Shown in pieces: positions 1 to 11,800 of a DNA stretch of 64,000 nucleotides. A program made the position numbers and the translations under genes. The stretch lies in the NCBI GenBank assembly GCA_000727475.1, contig KL647297.1, positions 1,521,295-1,585,294 of the forward strand. Direction: 5' to 3'. Numbering within the stretch: the stretch's first letter is position 1; each line of letters starts with the position of its first letter. The notes under the pieces were generated by a model. It did no database searches. It was not told where the DNA came from and worked only from the letters and a program-made list of their open reading frames with translations. The stretch comes from Sarcocystis neurona (taxonomy: Eukaryota; Apicomplexa; Conoidasida; Eucoccidiorida; Sarcocystidae).

Positions 1-58
1 TTTCCTTTCCGCTGCTCCTTCTCCTCGTCTTTTCCTTCTTTTTATCCTCCCGTCGTAG
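1..58 (+). other. 3' end of an intron (acceptor at 57-58)
   Basis: The first 58 bases are almost pure pyrimidine and end in CGTCGTAG. That is a polypyrimidine tract plus AG acceptor of the kind seen before the MCM2 exons further on. The open frame that follows needs two bases to complete its first codon, so an upstream exon outside the window is expected. Confidence 0.55.
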
Positions 59-2682
59 GGGCAGCAGCAGCAGGGCTTGTGGCAGCGGGAGGCCGAAGAA
101 CGGCTGCGGCGGAGAAGGAAGAGGAGGAGGCGGGTGAGAACGGGGAGAACGAGCAGCCGCAGCAACAGGGAAGGCAGCAGCAGCAGGAAGTGGCCGCCCA
201 AGAAGAGAGAGCAGAGGGTGTTGCTGCTGATGCTGTCGTAGCATCTCAAGCACCGAAGCAAGACATATCGTCAAGGCCAGGTGCAGCAGCGCAGGGGACG
301 GCAACAGCAAGAACACCAGCAGCAGGTCCAACAACAAGAGGAGCACGTGCAGCAGCAGCAGAGGCCGCGGCAGGAGAAGGAGGAGGAAAAGGACATGCAT
401 CAGTAGCTTCGCTGGCAGCAGCTGCCACCGCTGCGGCAGCAGCAGGCGCGAGAAGGCTGCTGACACCGGAAACAGCACAAGACAGCAGAAAGACGAGAAG
501 TGTGGGTGCCTGTGCGACTCTTGCTGCTGCTACTGCTAGCTGTCCTCCTGCTTTTCCGTTTGCTGCTGCTGCGGCTTCGCGTCCCTGCTCTTTTTCTTCT
601 TCGCTGCGTACTCCCGCAGCGGGAAGACTCGAACGCAACAGAGAGCCGTGGCGACGACGTCTTGATGAAGGCGATCACGCTTCTGGCGGCAGCAGCAGCA
701 GCAGGAGCCGCAGCAGCAGGAGCAGGAGCCACAGCAGCAGCGGTACGGGTGCAGACACGTTTTTCCCTGGGCCTTTCGTGCTGAGCAGCAGGAGCAGCAA
801 CTTTTATTCTGCGTCGTCTTCTCTTCTTGCTGCGACTCCTGCTGCTGCGGCCGTTGCCACTTCTTCTTCGGGTGTCACTGCCTTCTTGGCTGCGGCAGAG
901 AGGGAGACATCGCGGCCTTTTTCTTTCGCGGCGTCCCCACCTCCGTCGTCCCCGCGCCACGGGTCCTCTCTTTTAGTCAGATGGCTACCGTTGGACGAGG
1001 ACGCGCCAGAGGGGGAGGAGGAGGAAGAGGAGGAGGAAGAGGAGGAGGAGAGGGAAAGACACCTGCAGGAGAGGGAGAGAGCGGAGGCAGCAACAGCAGC
1101 AGCAGGAGACAGAGAGAAGCCAAGTGAGAAGAGAATGCCAGAAGAGGAAGCAGGAAGGAAAGCGGCAGAGAAAACGGACGGGTCACGTGGCTCGGGACGG
1201 GACCGGGCACGGGATGCGAAGGTACGAAGGTGCTTTGAAGAAAGTGAAGTAGAACCTGCGAGAGAAAGCGTCGCATCAGAGGACGCCGAGACGAAGACGA
1301 ACACAGAGCAAAGCCGGGGAGAAGGAGAAGAAGAGAAACGAGAAGAACAAGAAGCGAGACGGAGTGACGAAAGGGAGGTGGTGGAAGCAGAAGAACGGGG
1401 AAAAGAAAATGCAAAGGAAGATCAAGAAACGGCAGAAAAACGGTTTACGTTCCGAGGAAGTGGCCATCGGGAGAACGACTTTCTCGGGCTTGTCACTACT
1501 GCTGCTCCTGCAGCAGAAAGAGAGGAGGGTGCAGCGCAAGGAAAAGAAGCAGGTGCTTCGCTGCTGCGTCCGAAGTTTCGTCTGTCTCCTGCTGCTGCAC
1601 CTGGTGCAGTCTCTGACGGGGCGGCTGCAGCTCTCTCTTCTTGGTTTGCTGCTGCTGCTGCTGCGGGCACTGTTGCCTCCCCTTCAGCCGCTACCGCTGC
1701 TGCTGCTGCTAGCGAGGCTCCTTTTGGTGCTGCAGACACAGCGGCCTTCCCTGCTGCTGCTCCTGATGCTGGAGAGACTGCTGCTGCTGGTGCCGCAGAC
1801 AGTGCTGCAGTTTCGTCAACGATATTAGCTGCTGCGAGCGAGCAGCCGAGCCACCTCCGCATGCTGCGCGATAGTAGCTCTGAGCTGCTGCCCCCCCTGC
1901 AGGAAGATCAAGAGGAGAAGACTGGTTGCGGACTTCGGAGACGGGGCGAGAGGAGGAGGAGCAGCAGCCAGCAGCTGGGCAGAAGAAGCAGCCGCGGCGG
2001 CAGCAGCCACACGCTGGCGCGGGAGCACAACAGCGCCGGTGCGCTCCTGCCGCAGGAGAAGAACAACAGCAGCAAGGACGAGACGCACGACAGCCAAGGA
2101 GAAGACTGCAGGAAAAGCAGCAGTCGCATGCAGCAGCAGCAGCAGGAGGGGACCAGCGGCAGCCACGAGGGGCAGGACAGTTCCAGGGGCACACAACAGC
2201 AGCAGCAGGACGTTGGCAACTGCAGTTGCAAGCAGGAGGACGCCAACAGCGTGGAGCACCAGCAGGACGACAGCTGCAGGGGATTTGCTCCTGAGAAGCC
2301 CAGCGACAGCAGCAGCAGCAGCAAATTGGAGGGCCGTGGTGGAGCGCGTGCGTGCGATACAGACAACAGAGAACGCAACAGTAGCAGCCCAACAGCAGCG
2401 GCAGCAGCAGCAATGGGTGATGCTGCTTATTCTCTTTCTTCAACAGCAGCTGTAGCAACTTCGCCTGTTTCTCCCTACAGCAGCAGTCCACCCCGACGTC
2501 CTTCTGTTGCTTGTTTATCTGCTGCTCTGGCTGCTCCTGTGCGTTCTGCTGCCGCACCTTCGCTTCTACCTGCTGCCTTGTCTGAGGCTGCTGCTGCCTC
2601 TGCTCGTGCTGCGAGTTGTTCGCCTGCTGCCCCTGCTGTTGCTGGTGCTGTCCCAGTGTGTGCTCGGCAGCGGGGGGGGGGG
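59..2682 (+). CDS. Repeat-rich ApiAP2 protein, upstream part (5'-partial, before apparent frameshift)
   Basis: This is the upstream part of a large protein of unknown exact identity. After an acceptor at 57-58 the frame opens with two bases of a split codon and stays open to about 2682. It is rich in Gln, Ala, Ser, Arg and Glu. A run of glutamates lies near 1015-1050, and CAG/AGC tracts encode Gln and Ser runs around 2130-2320. No known domain is visible in this part. At 2672-2682 there is a run of eleven G. The same style of Ala/Ser-rich coding continues past it in the next frame, while the original frame stops at 2751. I infer one gene with an indel in the G run, either an assembly error or a real break. 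Alternatives are a separate gene or an intron across the junction. Confidence 0.5.
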
Positions 2683-5600
2683 CTCGTCCTCGTCGCTGTT
2701 TCCTGCCTCACCGACTTCCCAAAACGTTGCTGCTGCTTCCTCGTTCGTTGACGCAGCACCAACAGCAGCAGCCGCAGACGCTTTGGCGGGCACGGATGCA
2801 GAAACCGTAGCAGCAGCAGAAACTGCAGCAGCAGCAGACGTCGCGGCGACAGACGCAGAAACGTTAGCCGCCACGCATGCAGAAACATTAGCAGCAGCTG
2901 CCGGAGCAGCAGCAGATACAAGGGAGGCAGCAGTGGAGCGAGAAGCTGCAACAGCAGCAGCGGAACCGGCAGCACGTGGAGGAGCCTCAGCTGCAGTCGC
3001 CTCAGAAGCCTCCGCGGCAGCTGCACAAGACGCAGAAGGGAAGGCGGACACTGCGGCTGCAGCAGCAACAGAGGCAGCAACCGCAGCAGCGAGGGCAACA
3101 GCAGCAGACGTAGCAGCAGCAGCAGCAGAGACAGCAGCAACAGCGGCAGGAGAGGCAGCAGCGGCAGAAGCAGGTGCATCAGCGGGAAGAGTGACCACGG
3201 CAGGAATGGAGAGAGTAGCTGCAGCACGGGAAGCAAAAGGAGGAGCCGCAGCAGTTGGGCAAGGAGGAGCAGCGAAGGAAGCAGGAGCAGCCCGAGGAGG
3301 AATAGCTGCAACGGATGCAACAGCAGTAGCGGCAGTATCAACAGAAGCAGCGGCAGCAGCAACAAAAGGGCAAGCAAGAACTGAAGCTGTTGAAGCACAG
3401 CAGGCCGCAGCACGAGATCTGCGGGCAGCTGCTGACGCGGCAGCAGCAGCGGCAGCCGTCGCAGCAGAGGCAGCCCAAGGTGTGGGGGTGGCAGCAGACG
3501 CAGCAGCAGCAGCCGTAGCAGTTGTAGAAGCAGCAGCTGACATTCAAGCAGCAGCAGAAGCAGCTGAGAAAGCCGCTGCGCAAGCAGCAAGACGTGCAGT
3601 GGCAGGACTGGCAGCAGCAGACACAACAGCAACACCCGCAGGAAGAGGAGCAACAGCAGAACAATTCGTCTGCAGGGGAACAGAAGCAGTAGCGCAAGCA
3701 GTAGCAGCAGCAGCATTATCAACAGCAGAGGCTCTGCCAACAGCAGCGAAAGGAAAAACAGGAGAAGAAGCAGCAGTGCCAGCAAAAGCAGAAGCCTACG
3801 TCGTAGAAGCAGCGGCAAAAGCAGCAGCAGCAGCAGAAGCAGCAGCAGCAGAAGCAGCAGCAGACGCAGGTGCAGAAGCAGCAGCAGACGCAGGTGCAGA
3901 AGCAGCAGCAGACGCAGGTGCAGAAGCAGCAGCAGACGCAGCTGCAGAAGCAGCAGCAGAAGCGACAGCAGAAGCGATAGCAGAAGCAGCCGCAGAAGCA
4001 ACAGCAGAAGCCGCTGCAGAAGCAACAGCAGAAGCAGCAGCAGAAGCAGCAGTGGAAGAGCGAAAAGCCGCCGGGGGAGGACGCAGAGCAGCAGCAGCGC
4101 TCGCCGTGTCAGCAGCCACCCCAGCTGTCGCAGAAGCAGCAGCAGGGGAGGCCATCGCTCCAGCAGGGCGCAGGGCAGCAGCGGAATCAGAGAGAAAATG
4201 TTTTCTGTTTGCAGCTGAGGCGCATGCGCTCCCCGCTGCTGCAGTTGCTGTTGCAGCAGCCGGGAGTGTCTCCGCTGGAGGCACTGCACGTTTCCCCGGT
4301 GCATCTCTTGGGCCAAGGGGTGCTGCTGCCTCCGCCACTATTTGCTCGTCTGCTTCTCCTACTCCTAGCGTTGCTGCTGTTGCTTCTGCGTCTCCTGCTG
4401 CCGGTCGTCCTCCCTCTGCCGGTGCTGCTTCTTGTGGTTCTGCTGCTGTGGTTCCTCGGTCTGCCAGTGCAGTTGATGCTCCAGCTGCGACGCCTCCCCC
4501 TGCGGCTGCGCTTGGTGCGTTTTCTTTGTCCTCTGCTGCTGCTGCTCCTGACCCTGCCTTTTCCTCTCTCTCTGCTACTTCAGCTCCCGCGACTCCTCCT
4601 CCTCCACTGCGCGCGGTGGGTGTTTCTCCGCCATCTGCCGCTGCTTCTCCTCCTCGTGCGTCTGCTGCTGCTGCTTTTGCTGCTGCTGCACCTGCGCGGC
4701 GGTGGGAAGTTGTGGGGTGTTCGTATAATGGAGTCGTGGGCGCGTGGGAAGTCTGGGTGCGTCGCCGTCGGCAACAGCAGCAGCGGCATTTCAGCCAGAC
4801 GCGTCTGGTGAAGAAGAGGAGGAAGGATTCTTCTTCTGCTGCTGCTCCGCTCACCTCTCCCTCCTCTAGTTCTTCTGTATATTCTTCTCCATCCGGTCCG
4901 GTGACTGCTGCTGCTGCTGCTCCTGCTCCTGCTCCTGCTGCTCCATTTTCGCCTGCCGCTGCGTCGTCGTCGTCGTCTGCAGCTGCTGTCGTCCTCTCGT
5001 CTGCTGCTGCGCCGTCCTCAGCTACCGTCTGCCCTCCCGTCCCGCAGGCTGCGACTGCCGCGGCTGCTGCGTCCTCTGCGGATTGCGTTCGTGTGGACAA
5101 TGTTCCTACTGAAGCAGCAGCAGCTCCACCGCAGCCTCCGCAGGTCACTTGTCTTCGCGGCGGCGACAGCCTGCAGGAGGGCCGCGCTTTGCTGCTGCAG
5201 CAGGACAGCAGCAGTTCACTCGCTTGGCCAGCGCAGGTGTGTGCAGCAGCGGAGTCAGAGAGGCTGCCGCAGGCCGCGGAGAAACAGTGGGCTGCTGAGT
5301 GCGCCCAAGGCGGAGAGAAGCAGCAGGATTCAAGCAGGGCGACAGCAGCCTCCGCAGAGGCAGCACCAGCAGCAGCTGCAGAAACAGCAGAGCCACCTCA
5401 AGCAGCAGTTTTCAAGAGAGGAGGCGCTGCACAAGAAGATTGGGCACCCCCAGGGGAGGGGGACGCCGCAGCGACGGTGGCAGCAGTGACGGAGAAGGAG
5501 GAAGCTGCCGCTGGAGTTGGTGGGAGAAAGAAGAAAGAAAAGGAGCAGTTTGACGGATCTGCATCGGCAAAAACAAAGAAATCACGCGTGCAGCAAGACG

Positions 5601-7558
5601 CAGAAGAGGCTGCTGGCGCCTCTGCTGCTGCAGCCGATGCTCTTCTTGCTGCTGCTGATGTGGACGTTGCCGTAGACGATGAGACTGCTGGTAGTGTGGG
5701 GACCGTGCCTCCTTCTTCTCGTCCAGCAGCATACGCGAGGGGTGCTGCTACAGGAGGGCAGATGCCTGCAGCTGCAGGCGGTGACGCTGCTGTTGATCTG
5801 GCAGCAACAAGCCTTGCTGTTGCGCCTGCTGCTGGTTTTTGTGCAAGTGGGGAGGCTGCTGCAGCGGAGGAAAAGGAAAGGCCGAACTCCCGGCAAGGGT
5901 TGAGTTCCCGTACGACCGTGCGAGACGCAGCAGCAGCAGGTGCGGGACGGAGAGCATCAGCAGCAGCAGCGAGAACTGCTGCAGGTACGCCGGCAACGAC
6001 AGCAGGAGAAAGCGCGGCAGCAGAAGACGACGTGACAGCAGCAGTACAGAGAGGAGAAGCAGCAGCTGCAGGAGGTGAAGAAGGACAAGAAGAGCATCGG
6101 GTGCGGACGCCAGTGGACGGAACTTCACTTGACTCAGTCGGCGCGACCGCAGCAGAGCAGGCTCGTGTTTTGACAGAGGAAGAATTTGTGTGGGGAGGAG
6201 GAGAGGGACGAGGACGTGATGCAGCTGCCGTAGCCAGGAACTACGAGTGGAAAGTCAAGCAGTTTTCCTGCTTTATCCACGGGAGATGTCGTGCCGCGTT
6301 CCTTGCTGCCCGCTACTGCCAAGCGTTCGCGCTGTGGGGGCGGGACCGGGGCCACCTTCACGGCAACAGCAGCAACAGTGCGACGCCCGCCGCGGCAGGC
6401 AGAAGAAGAAGGAGAAGAAGAAGAGGCGTAGCTGCAGATGCAGAGACAGACGAAGAAGCAGCAGCTCAGGCGGCATGGGATTTGGCAGCAGCAGCAACAG
6501 GGGCTGGCCAACGCACGGGCCGAAGACGCGGAAGGAGCGCCTGTGCAGCTGGAGCGACAGCAGCAAGAGCAGCTACCCGACGCCGCGGAGCGGCAGCAGA
6601 TGCAGAGAGACACGTTCCAGGGGAAAAAGGAGCTGAAGCGGCAGCGAAAGAACGGGAGGGGAATGTGGGGCTGCCGTGTCGTGAGGAGACGAGGAGGCGG
6701 TGGACCGATGCCTCTCCGACTCTTGCGATACCTGTGCGAAAAAGCACCAACATGGGCAGCAGCTGCAGCGGCAGCAGCAACAGTGACAGCGGCAAGAGCA
6801 GCAGCAGCAACAGCTGCAGCAGGAAAGGCGTTTGGGGAACTGGAGCAGCAGCAGCTGGTGGAGAAGCCAAGCGAGCAGGAGCATCCCCACCCTGGAGCAG
6901 CAGCACGCGAACGCACAGCAGCAACAGTCCCGGCAGTAGACCGAGCAGCAGTCGCAGCGGTAGTCACAGCAGCAAGTGCGGCAGCAGCAGCAACAGCAGC
7001 ACCAGCGCGGAGTCCGACGTGGAGGAAATCGAAGAGCTGCAGGAACTGCTGGACATCCACTCGGATGCGGGAGAGGTCTGGGAGTCCGTCACGCCCCACC
7101 GCTTATATCGAGCAGCAGCAGGAGGAGCAGCCGCACCAGAAGCAGCAGGAGCAGCGGCAGCAGCAGGGGGAGCCGCAACAGCAGCAGGAGGAGCCGCAGG
7201 AGCAGCAGCAAGAGGAGCCGCAGGAGCAGCAGCAAGAGGAGCCGCAGCAGCAGGCGCGACGGCAAAGGCGAAGAGAGCTCCACCTCCTGCTGCTGTCTTG
7301 TCGTCTGCTCCCACACCCTGCTTTCTGGACGTGACCGGTCGTGCAGCGCGTGCTCCAGGAGCAGCTACTCCTCTTCCTCCTGCAGGAGTACCAGCAGCGT
7401 CAGTAACGCCTGGTCCTTCTCGTGTTCGCGGTCGTTGTGTTGCAGCGGTAGCAGCAGGCGACGGGCAGATGCGGAGAGGACCGGAGAGTGTGCGAGAGAC
7501 AGTAGCTGGTGCAGCAGCAACTGCAGCAACTTCGGGTACGCCTTCCCCACAAACTTAA
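2683..7558 (+). CDS. Repeat-rich ApiAP2 transcription factor candidate, downstream part with split AP2 domain
   Basis: This is a putative nuclear DNA-binding protein of the ApiAP2 family, which are the main sequence-specific transcription regulators known in apicomplexans. About 1,625 codons run from the G11 run to a TAA at 7556-7558. The first third is almost all Ala with interspersed Glu, Asp and Thr, including tandem EAAADAGA and EAxA units (3851-4047). An AP2 beta-hairpin (GCSYNGVVGAWEVWV) lies at 4703-4828. About 469 low-complexity residues follow, then the matching last strand and helix (KQFSCFIHG, AAFLAARYC) at 6236-6340. After this come Ser-rich and Ala-rich tails with one acidic segment (EEIEELQELLDIHSDAGE, about 7020-7075). 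The AP2 match rests on the aromatic spacing of the two halves and the FS....G...A..LA helix pattern. The long insertion could hide an unrecognised intron. Which target DNA it binds cannot be inferred. Confidence 0.65.
3851..4047 (+). repeat. 24-bp and 12-bp Ala/Glu-coding tandem repeats
   Basis: Four 24-bp units (3851-3874, 3875-3898, 3899-3922, 3923-3946) encode E-A-A-A-D-A-G-A with one Gly-to-Ala change in the last. They grade into about eight 12-bp units encoding E-A-x-A (x = Ala, Thr or Ile). Such sequence is expected to be helical. The unit copies are nearly identical, which suggests recent slippage. Confidence 0.85.
4703..4828 (+). other. AP2 domain, N-terminal half (strands 1-2)
   Basis: The translated peptide begins WEVVGCSYNGVVGAWEVWV and continues through a basic stretch (RRRR, then QQQQRHFS) to KKRRKD. 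The Y-to-W spacing of seven residues (Y at 4724, W at 4745) and the GAWEVWV strand match ApiAP2 beta1-beta2. It may include a first copy of the beta3 motif (RHFS). The helix is missing here and lies about 1.4 kb downstream. Confidence 0.65.
6236..6340 (+). other. AP2 domain, C-terminal half (strand 3 and helix)
   Basis: The peptide contains WKVKQFSCFIHG and then CRAAFLAARYCQAFALW. This fits the ApiAP2 pattern of a strand ending in FS, a Gly five residues later, then an amphipathic helix with A..LA. It is in the same frame as the first half, separated by 1,407 bases without a stop. Confidence 0.6.
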
Positions 7559-8811
7559 AAGCCTTGTCCTGCATCATTAACTCAGCAAGTAACAAGACAA
7601 AATTTTGCGTTTCCGTTGGCACTCTCGCAGGAGAACTGCTTCCAAAAAATTGTGTTCACACGTCGATGCTGCTGTCTCTTGTTAGCAGCAGAGGCTGAAG
7701 CTTCTCCCGGCACCTTCTTCGGTTTGAAGCTTCTGTGCTACTGCTGCCGTGGCGTTCTGCTGGGTGCTGGGACGGCTGCTTCTCCTTCGACCTGCTGCTG
7801 CATACGCCTACCACCTCCGTAGCTGGCTTCACTTTTGCGTTGCTGTTTCCTTCTCCCGCTCAACGGCTTCCTCCTACTGCTCCGTGCAGTCTCCTAACGG
7901 CACACATGGCTGCTGCTCCTGCTACTCTTCTGCTGTTACGCTTCTGTATTACCGTTGCTGCTGTTCTTCAGTGTGGAACACGGCTGCTAGTGCTGCTCCT
8001 CCTCCTCTTCGGTGTGTATCACTGCTGCTGCCGCTCCTTCTTCTACTCAGTATGAAACCCTGCTGCTGCTCCTCGTAGGTAACACTGCTGCTGCCGGTGT
8101 CCCTCTATTGTGTGGATCACTGCTGCTGCTGCTCCTCAGGATGTAGCACTGCTGCTGCGCGTGCTCCTTTTCTGTGTATGTATCACCGCTGCTGCTGCTG
8201 CACCGTGTGTAAGACCACGACTGCTCCCCACCACTGCTCCTTGTAATGCTGCTGCTCCTGGTGGCGTTGCTGTTGGCGCTGCTGGTGCTGCTGGTGCTGC
8301 TGGTGCTGCCGGTGCTGCTACGTCTCCGCAGTGTTGCCGGTCTGGCTGCAGCGGCTGCGAAGAGTTTTGGGGACGTCAGCTGCTGCTGCTGCTTCTGCAG
8401 TTGCCGTTGTTGCAGTCGACGAGACTGCTGCTGCTAGGAAGGAACGGACGGCCTACTGCTGTCTCTGCAGAGGTGCGGCTGTACTTCCCCATGAGTTGCT
8501 CTGCGCCTCCTGTCGTTTCTGCTGCCGCTGCCGCAATCGGTGCCGCCGTCTGTGTTGTTGCTGCGTCTGCTGTCTCTGCTGCTGGGCTTGCTGCTGCTCT
8601 CCCTGCTTCCGGTCTTCCGCCAGCCTGCCACCGCTGCTGCGGCTGCTGTCCCCGCGCTGGTGTGCTGCTGCTGCTCCTCCTAGTGTGGTGCTTCTCTGTC
8701 ATTCTGTGCAACGCATCTGCCGCGTGGCGAGAGGCGCTGTGCTGCTGCGGCCGCCATCCCTGCTGCTGAGCTGCTGGTGCTGGCAGCAGCTTCGCACGTC
8801 GGCGGTCACTT
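7559..8811. other. GCT/CTG-rich segment without a confident gene
   Basis: After the TAA at 7558, the DNA is low-complexity from about 7720, with CTG/GCT repeats on the + strand. Several frames are open on both strands, including an Ala-rich + frame at 8110-8769 and Gln/Ser-rich - frames. None shows a known domain or a convincing splice context, and similar CTG-rich DNA occurs inside an MCM2 intron, so I call no gene. It could be 3' UTR plus spacer, or an exon of one of the flanking genes. A - strand frame at 7622-7365, overlapping the 3' end of the upstream gene, reads like ordinary protein (start MPTETQNFVLLLAELMM) but has no recognised family. Confidence 0.4.
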
Positions 8812-8829
8812 GGGGTGTACATACACCCC
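8812..8829. repeat. Short perfect inverted repeat GGGGTGTA-CA-TACACCCC
   Basis: Eight-base arms flank a CA centre. Close variants occur at 50809-50826 and 50932-50949 (GCGGTGTA-CA-TACACCGC), 14009-14022 (GGTGTA-CT-TACACC) and, imperfectly, 51124-51141. Here it lies just before the Gln-rich gene. Confidence 0.85.
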
Positions 8830-8898
8830 AGAGACTGGGCAGCCTCCTGGAGGAACACAAGGGGCTTTGTATGTTCTTTGTCCTCCTGCTGCGTGTCT

Positions 8899-11800
8899 AT
8901 GCCAGGCGATCCAGGAGGAGGCAGCAGCAGCGGCCCAAGTGAGCGCAGCAGCGTGACGTACACCCAGATGCAGCAGCCGAAGCCCAAGCAACAGAGTCAG
9001 AAGCAACGTCAGCGGCACAGGGAGCGGCAGCAGGAGCAGCTGCAGCAGCTTTTGCGCCCTAAGAAGCAGCAGGAAGTGACGCTTTCCTTTCTCCGGTGTG
9101 TCTCACAAAGGCTGCGCATGCAGGGACTGGGTTCTGTGCCTCCGCGCGGTGGTGGCGCTGCTGCTGGTGCTGCAGAGTCGCAGCAGCAAGTGTGCTGGCG
9201 AGAAGGCGACGATGCCGCAGCAGCAGCAGCAGCAATGCCACAGCAGCAGAATGAGAAAGCCACTGATGCAGCCGCGGTCGCCGACTTCCCCACAAGTTTC
9301 CCTGGCCAGACGTGGGTGCACCAGCAGCAACAGCAGCAGCAACGGGGATGGTTTGGTTCTGCAGCACCAGAGTATGCTGCTGCTGCTCCGTTTGCTGCCC
9401 GCGCTGGCGCGTGGGGTGCCGTAGCTGCTGAGCATCCTCCCTGTGCTGCTGCTGCTGCACTGCCGACGCTGCCCGTGCTGCAGCAAAACGCCCAGCAGCT
9501 TCGCCAGCGGCATGAGGCACTTCAGCAGCAGCAGCAGCAGGAGGAGAAACTCGAGAACCAGCAGCAGCTGTTGCAGGGCGGTCAGCCCCAGCAGCAAGCG
9601 CAACTTCTTCTTCACTTGCAGGAGCAGCGTCAGTGGGCCCGGCAGCAGGAGGAATTGCAACACGCCAAATTATTGCAGCAGCAACAGCAGGCGACGGAGC
9701 AGCAACAGGAGCAACACTGGCTACGTGTGCTGCAGGAACAGCAGCAGCAGCAAGAAGATTTGCTGATACAGCGCGAGGAGGGCGCGGCCATGAAAGAACT
9801 GCTGCTTGGGCATGTGGGGAATGCGGATGACTGCACGGGTGGCCGTAGGCAGCAGCTCTGTGCAGCAGCAGTAGCTGCTTCGTCTTCTTTGCAGCAGCTT
9901 CCCGAGGCAGCAGCTCTCACTTGCGGCGACGGAGGTGTTTCCCCGCCACATCCGTTCCGCTTTCATCGACGGGTGGTGCCTGTCGCCCGTTCCTATTCAA
10001 GTTATTTCTTTTCTTCTTTCTCTTCCTCTTGTTCCACTTCTGCTCACGCTGATCTGCAGGGGCTGCGGCGTGGTGCAGACGGCTGGGCGCAGCAGAGTGA
10101 GAACCCTACCCCGCGTGCGCTTCCTTTCATGAGCAGCAGCAGCGGCATGCGGCGCAGCAGCAGCAGCGGCCCGTCCAGTTTATGTCTTGAGGGCGAAGCA
10201 ACGGCAGCAGCCTTTGAGAGAGAGACAGCAGCGGGAAGAGCCACGGCAGCAGCAGTAGCAAGAGCAGCAGCAGCCAAAGCAGCAGCGCTAGGAGGAGGAG
10301 AGAGACGAGCTGCAGAAGGACGGGCAGCGGCAGGAGGAATGATTCTTCGGGCTGGCCAGATCCCGCCTGCTCTCCTGGCCGCGGGAGCAGCGGGACGGCA
10401 GCACGACGCAGATGCATGTATCATCGACGCAGCAGCAGCAGCAACGAAATCAAATGGCTGGGAGCTGGTAGGTCCTGCGGGTGTTGCTGCCGTCTTTCCT
10501 CGAACAGTTAGTAGACGAAGCAGCAGCAGCAGCAGCCGAGAAGCGACAGGGGTGGGCGGGCTGCAAGCTGCAGCTGTTGCGACTACGTCTGCGGCTGTCT
10601 CTGCCCCTGCTGCTGCTAGTACTGGTGCAGCACATGTGGGGAATGGGAGAAGTAGTTTTCCTGCCGATGCTGCTGCTGCTGCTCTGGGGAGGGCCGGTGG
10701 GATGTCGGCTGTGTCTAGAGACACAGCAGAGGAAGGGGAGCTGGTGCCGCGGTTCACACGCCGCGAGGAGCAGCAGCTGTTTCTGCAGCAGCAGCAGCGG
10801 CAGTTCTTCCTCCTGCAGCAGCAGCAGTTCGTACAGCAGCAGCAGTTCCTGCGGCAGCCGCAGCACCTGCTGAAGCAGCAGCAGCAGCCACTTTGCCAGC
10901 AGCAGCCGGGGCGGCTCTCGGAGGACTACGCCGTGCAAGAACAGCAGCAGCAGTTGTTGCGGCAGCAGCAGTTGCAGCAATGGCACCAGCAGCAGCACGT
11001 GAAGCAGCAACAGCAGCTGTCGCGCGGTGCGCAGCAGCAGGACTATCTGTTAAGGCAGTGTGCTCCTGCTGCTGGCGACGGTGGGAAAGACGAGACAGTC
11101 TGCAGCAGCACGCGAACCGCCTGGCACAGAGCCGAGACGCAGCAGCCGACAGCAGCGGCTCTCCCTGGCGTGCCTGTTGCTTCGTCTTTCTCATCGGCGT
11201 GGTGCGGAGAGCTGCAGCAACAGCTGCAAGAGCAGCACCTGCACGAGCAGCAGCACCTGCACGAGCAGCGACCCCTGCACGAGCAGCGACACCTGCACGA
11301 GCAGCGACACCTGCACGAGCAGCGGCACCTGCACGAGCAGCAGCACCTGCACGAGCGGCAGCAACTCCATCAGCAGCAACAACTCCAGCAGCAGCAGCAA
11401 CTCCAGCAGCAGCAACTGCAGCAGCAGCAGCCGCACCAGCAGCAGCTACTGCAGCACCAGCAGCAACTGCAGCAGCAGCAACAGCAAGCCCCTGCAGCAT
11501 GTGGAAGACGGCTTTCGTGTGTGCAGTTCGAAGGCACGTTCTTTCCGGCAGCAGGACGCTGCAAAGCATGGCAACACGAGCAGCAGCAACACGAGCAGCA
11601 GCAACACGAGCAGCAGCAACACGAACAGCAAAAGCAGGAGCAGCAGCTGGTGGTGGCAGGGTGGCCAGCGTGGCCGCGTGCGGGCATGGGCCCCTGCTTC
11701 TCCTCAGCTGCAGGAGGAGCTGATAACAGAGGCTCAGGCATGCAGCAGCAGCAGACGGCAAGCAGAGAGGAAGGAGCAGAGACTCTTTCTGCGAAGGAAG

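Noticed and set aside
1709..2557. Cys-rich - strand frame suggesting zinc fingers
   Set aside because: The Cys residues come from TGC phases of CAG-complement repeats. Spacing is not that of any zinc finger.
2475..4316. Long Leu-rich open frame on the - strand (613 codons)
   Set aside because: It is the complement of the CAG/GCA repeats of the ApiAP2 gene (CTG read as Leu). There is no domain, and the + frame carries the AP2 motifs.
3796..5148. Ala-rich - strand open frame (450 codons)
   Set aside because: Shadow of the Ala/Glu-coding repeats on the + strand, overlapping the AP2 half-domain at 4703-4828.
10001..10059. Possible 59-bp intron in the Gln-rich gene (GTTATT...CTGCAG)
   Set aside because: Has a good pyrimidine tract and acceptor, but removing it shifts the frame into an early stop, and the frame is open without splicing.
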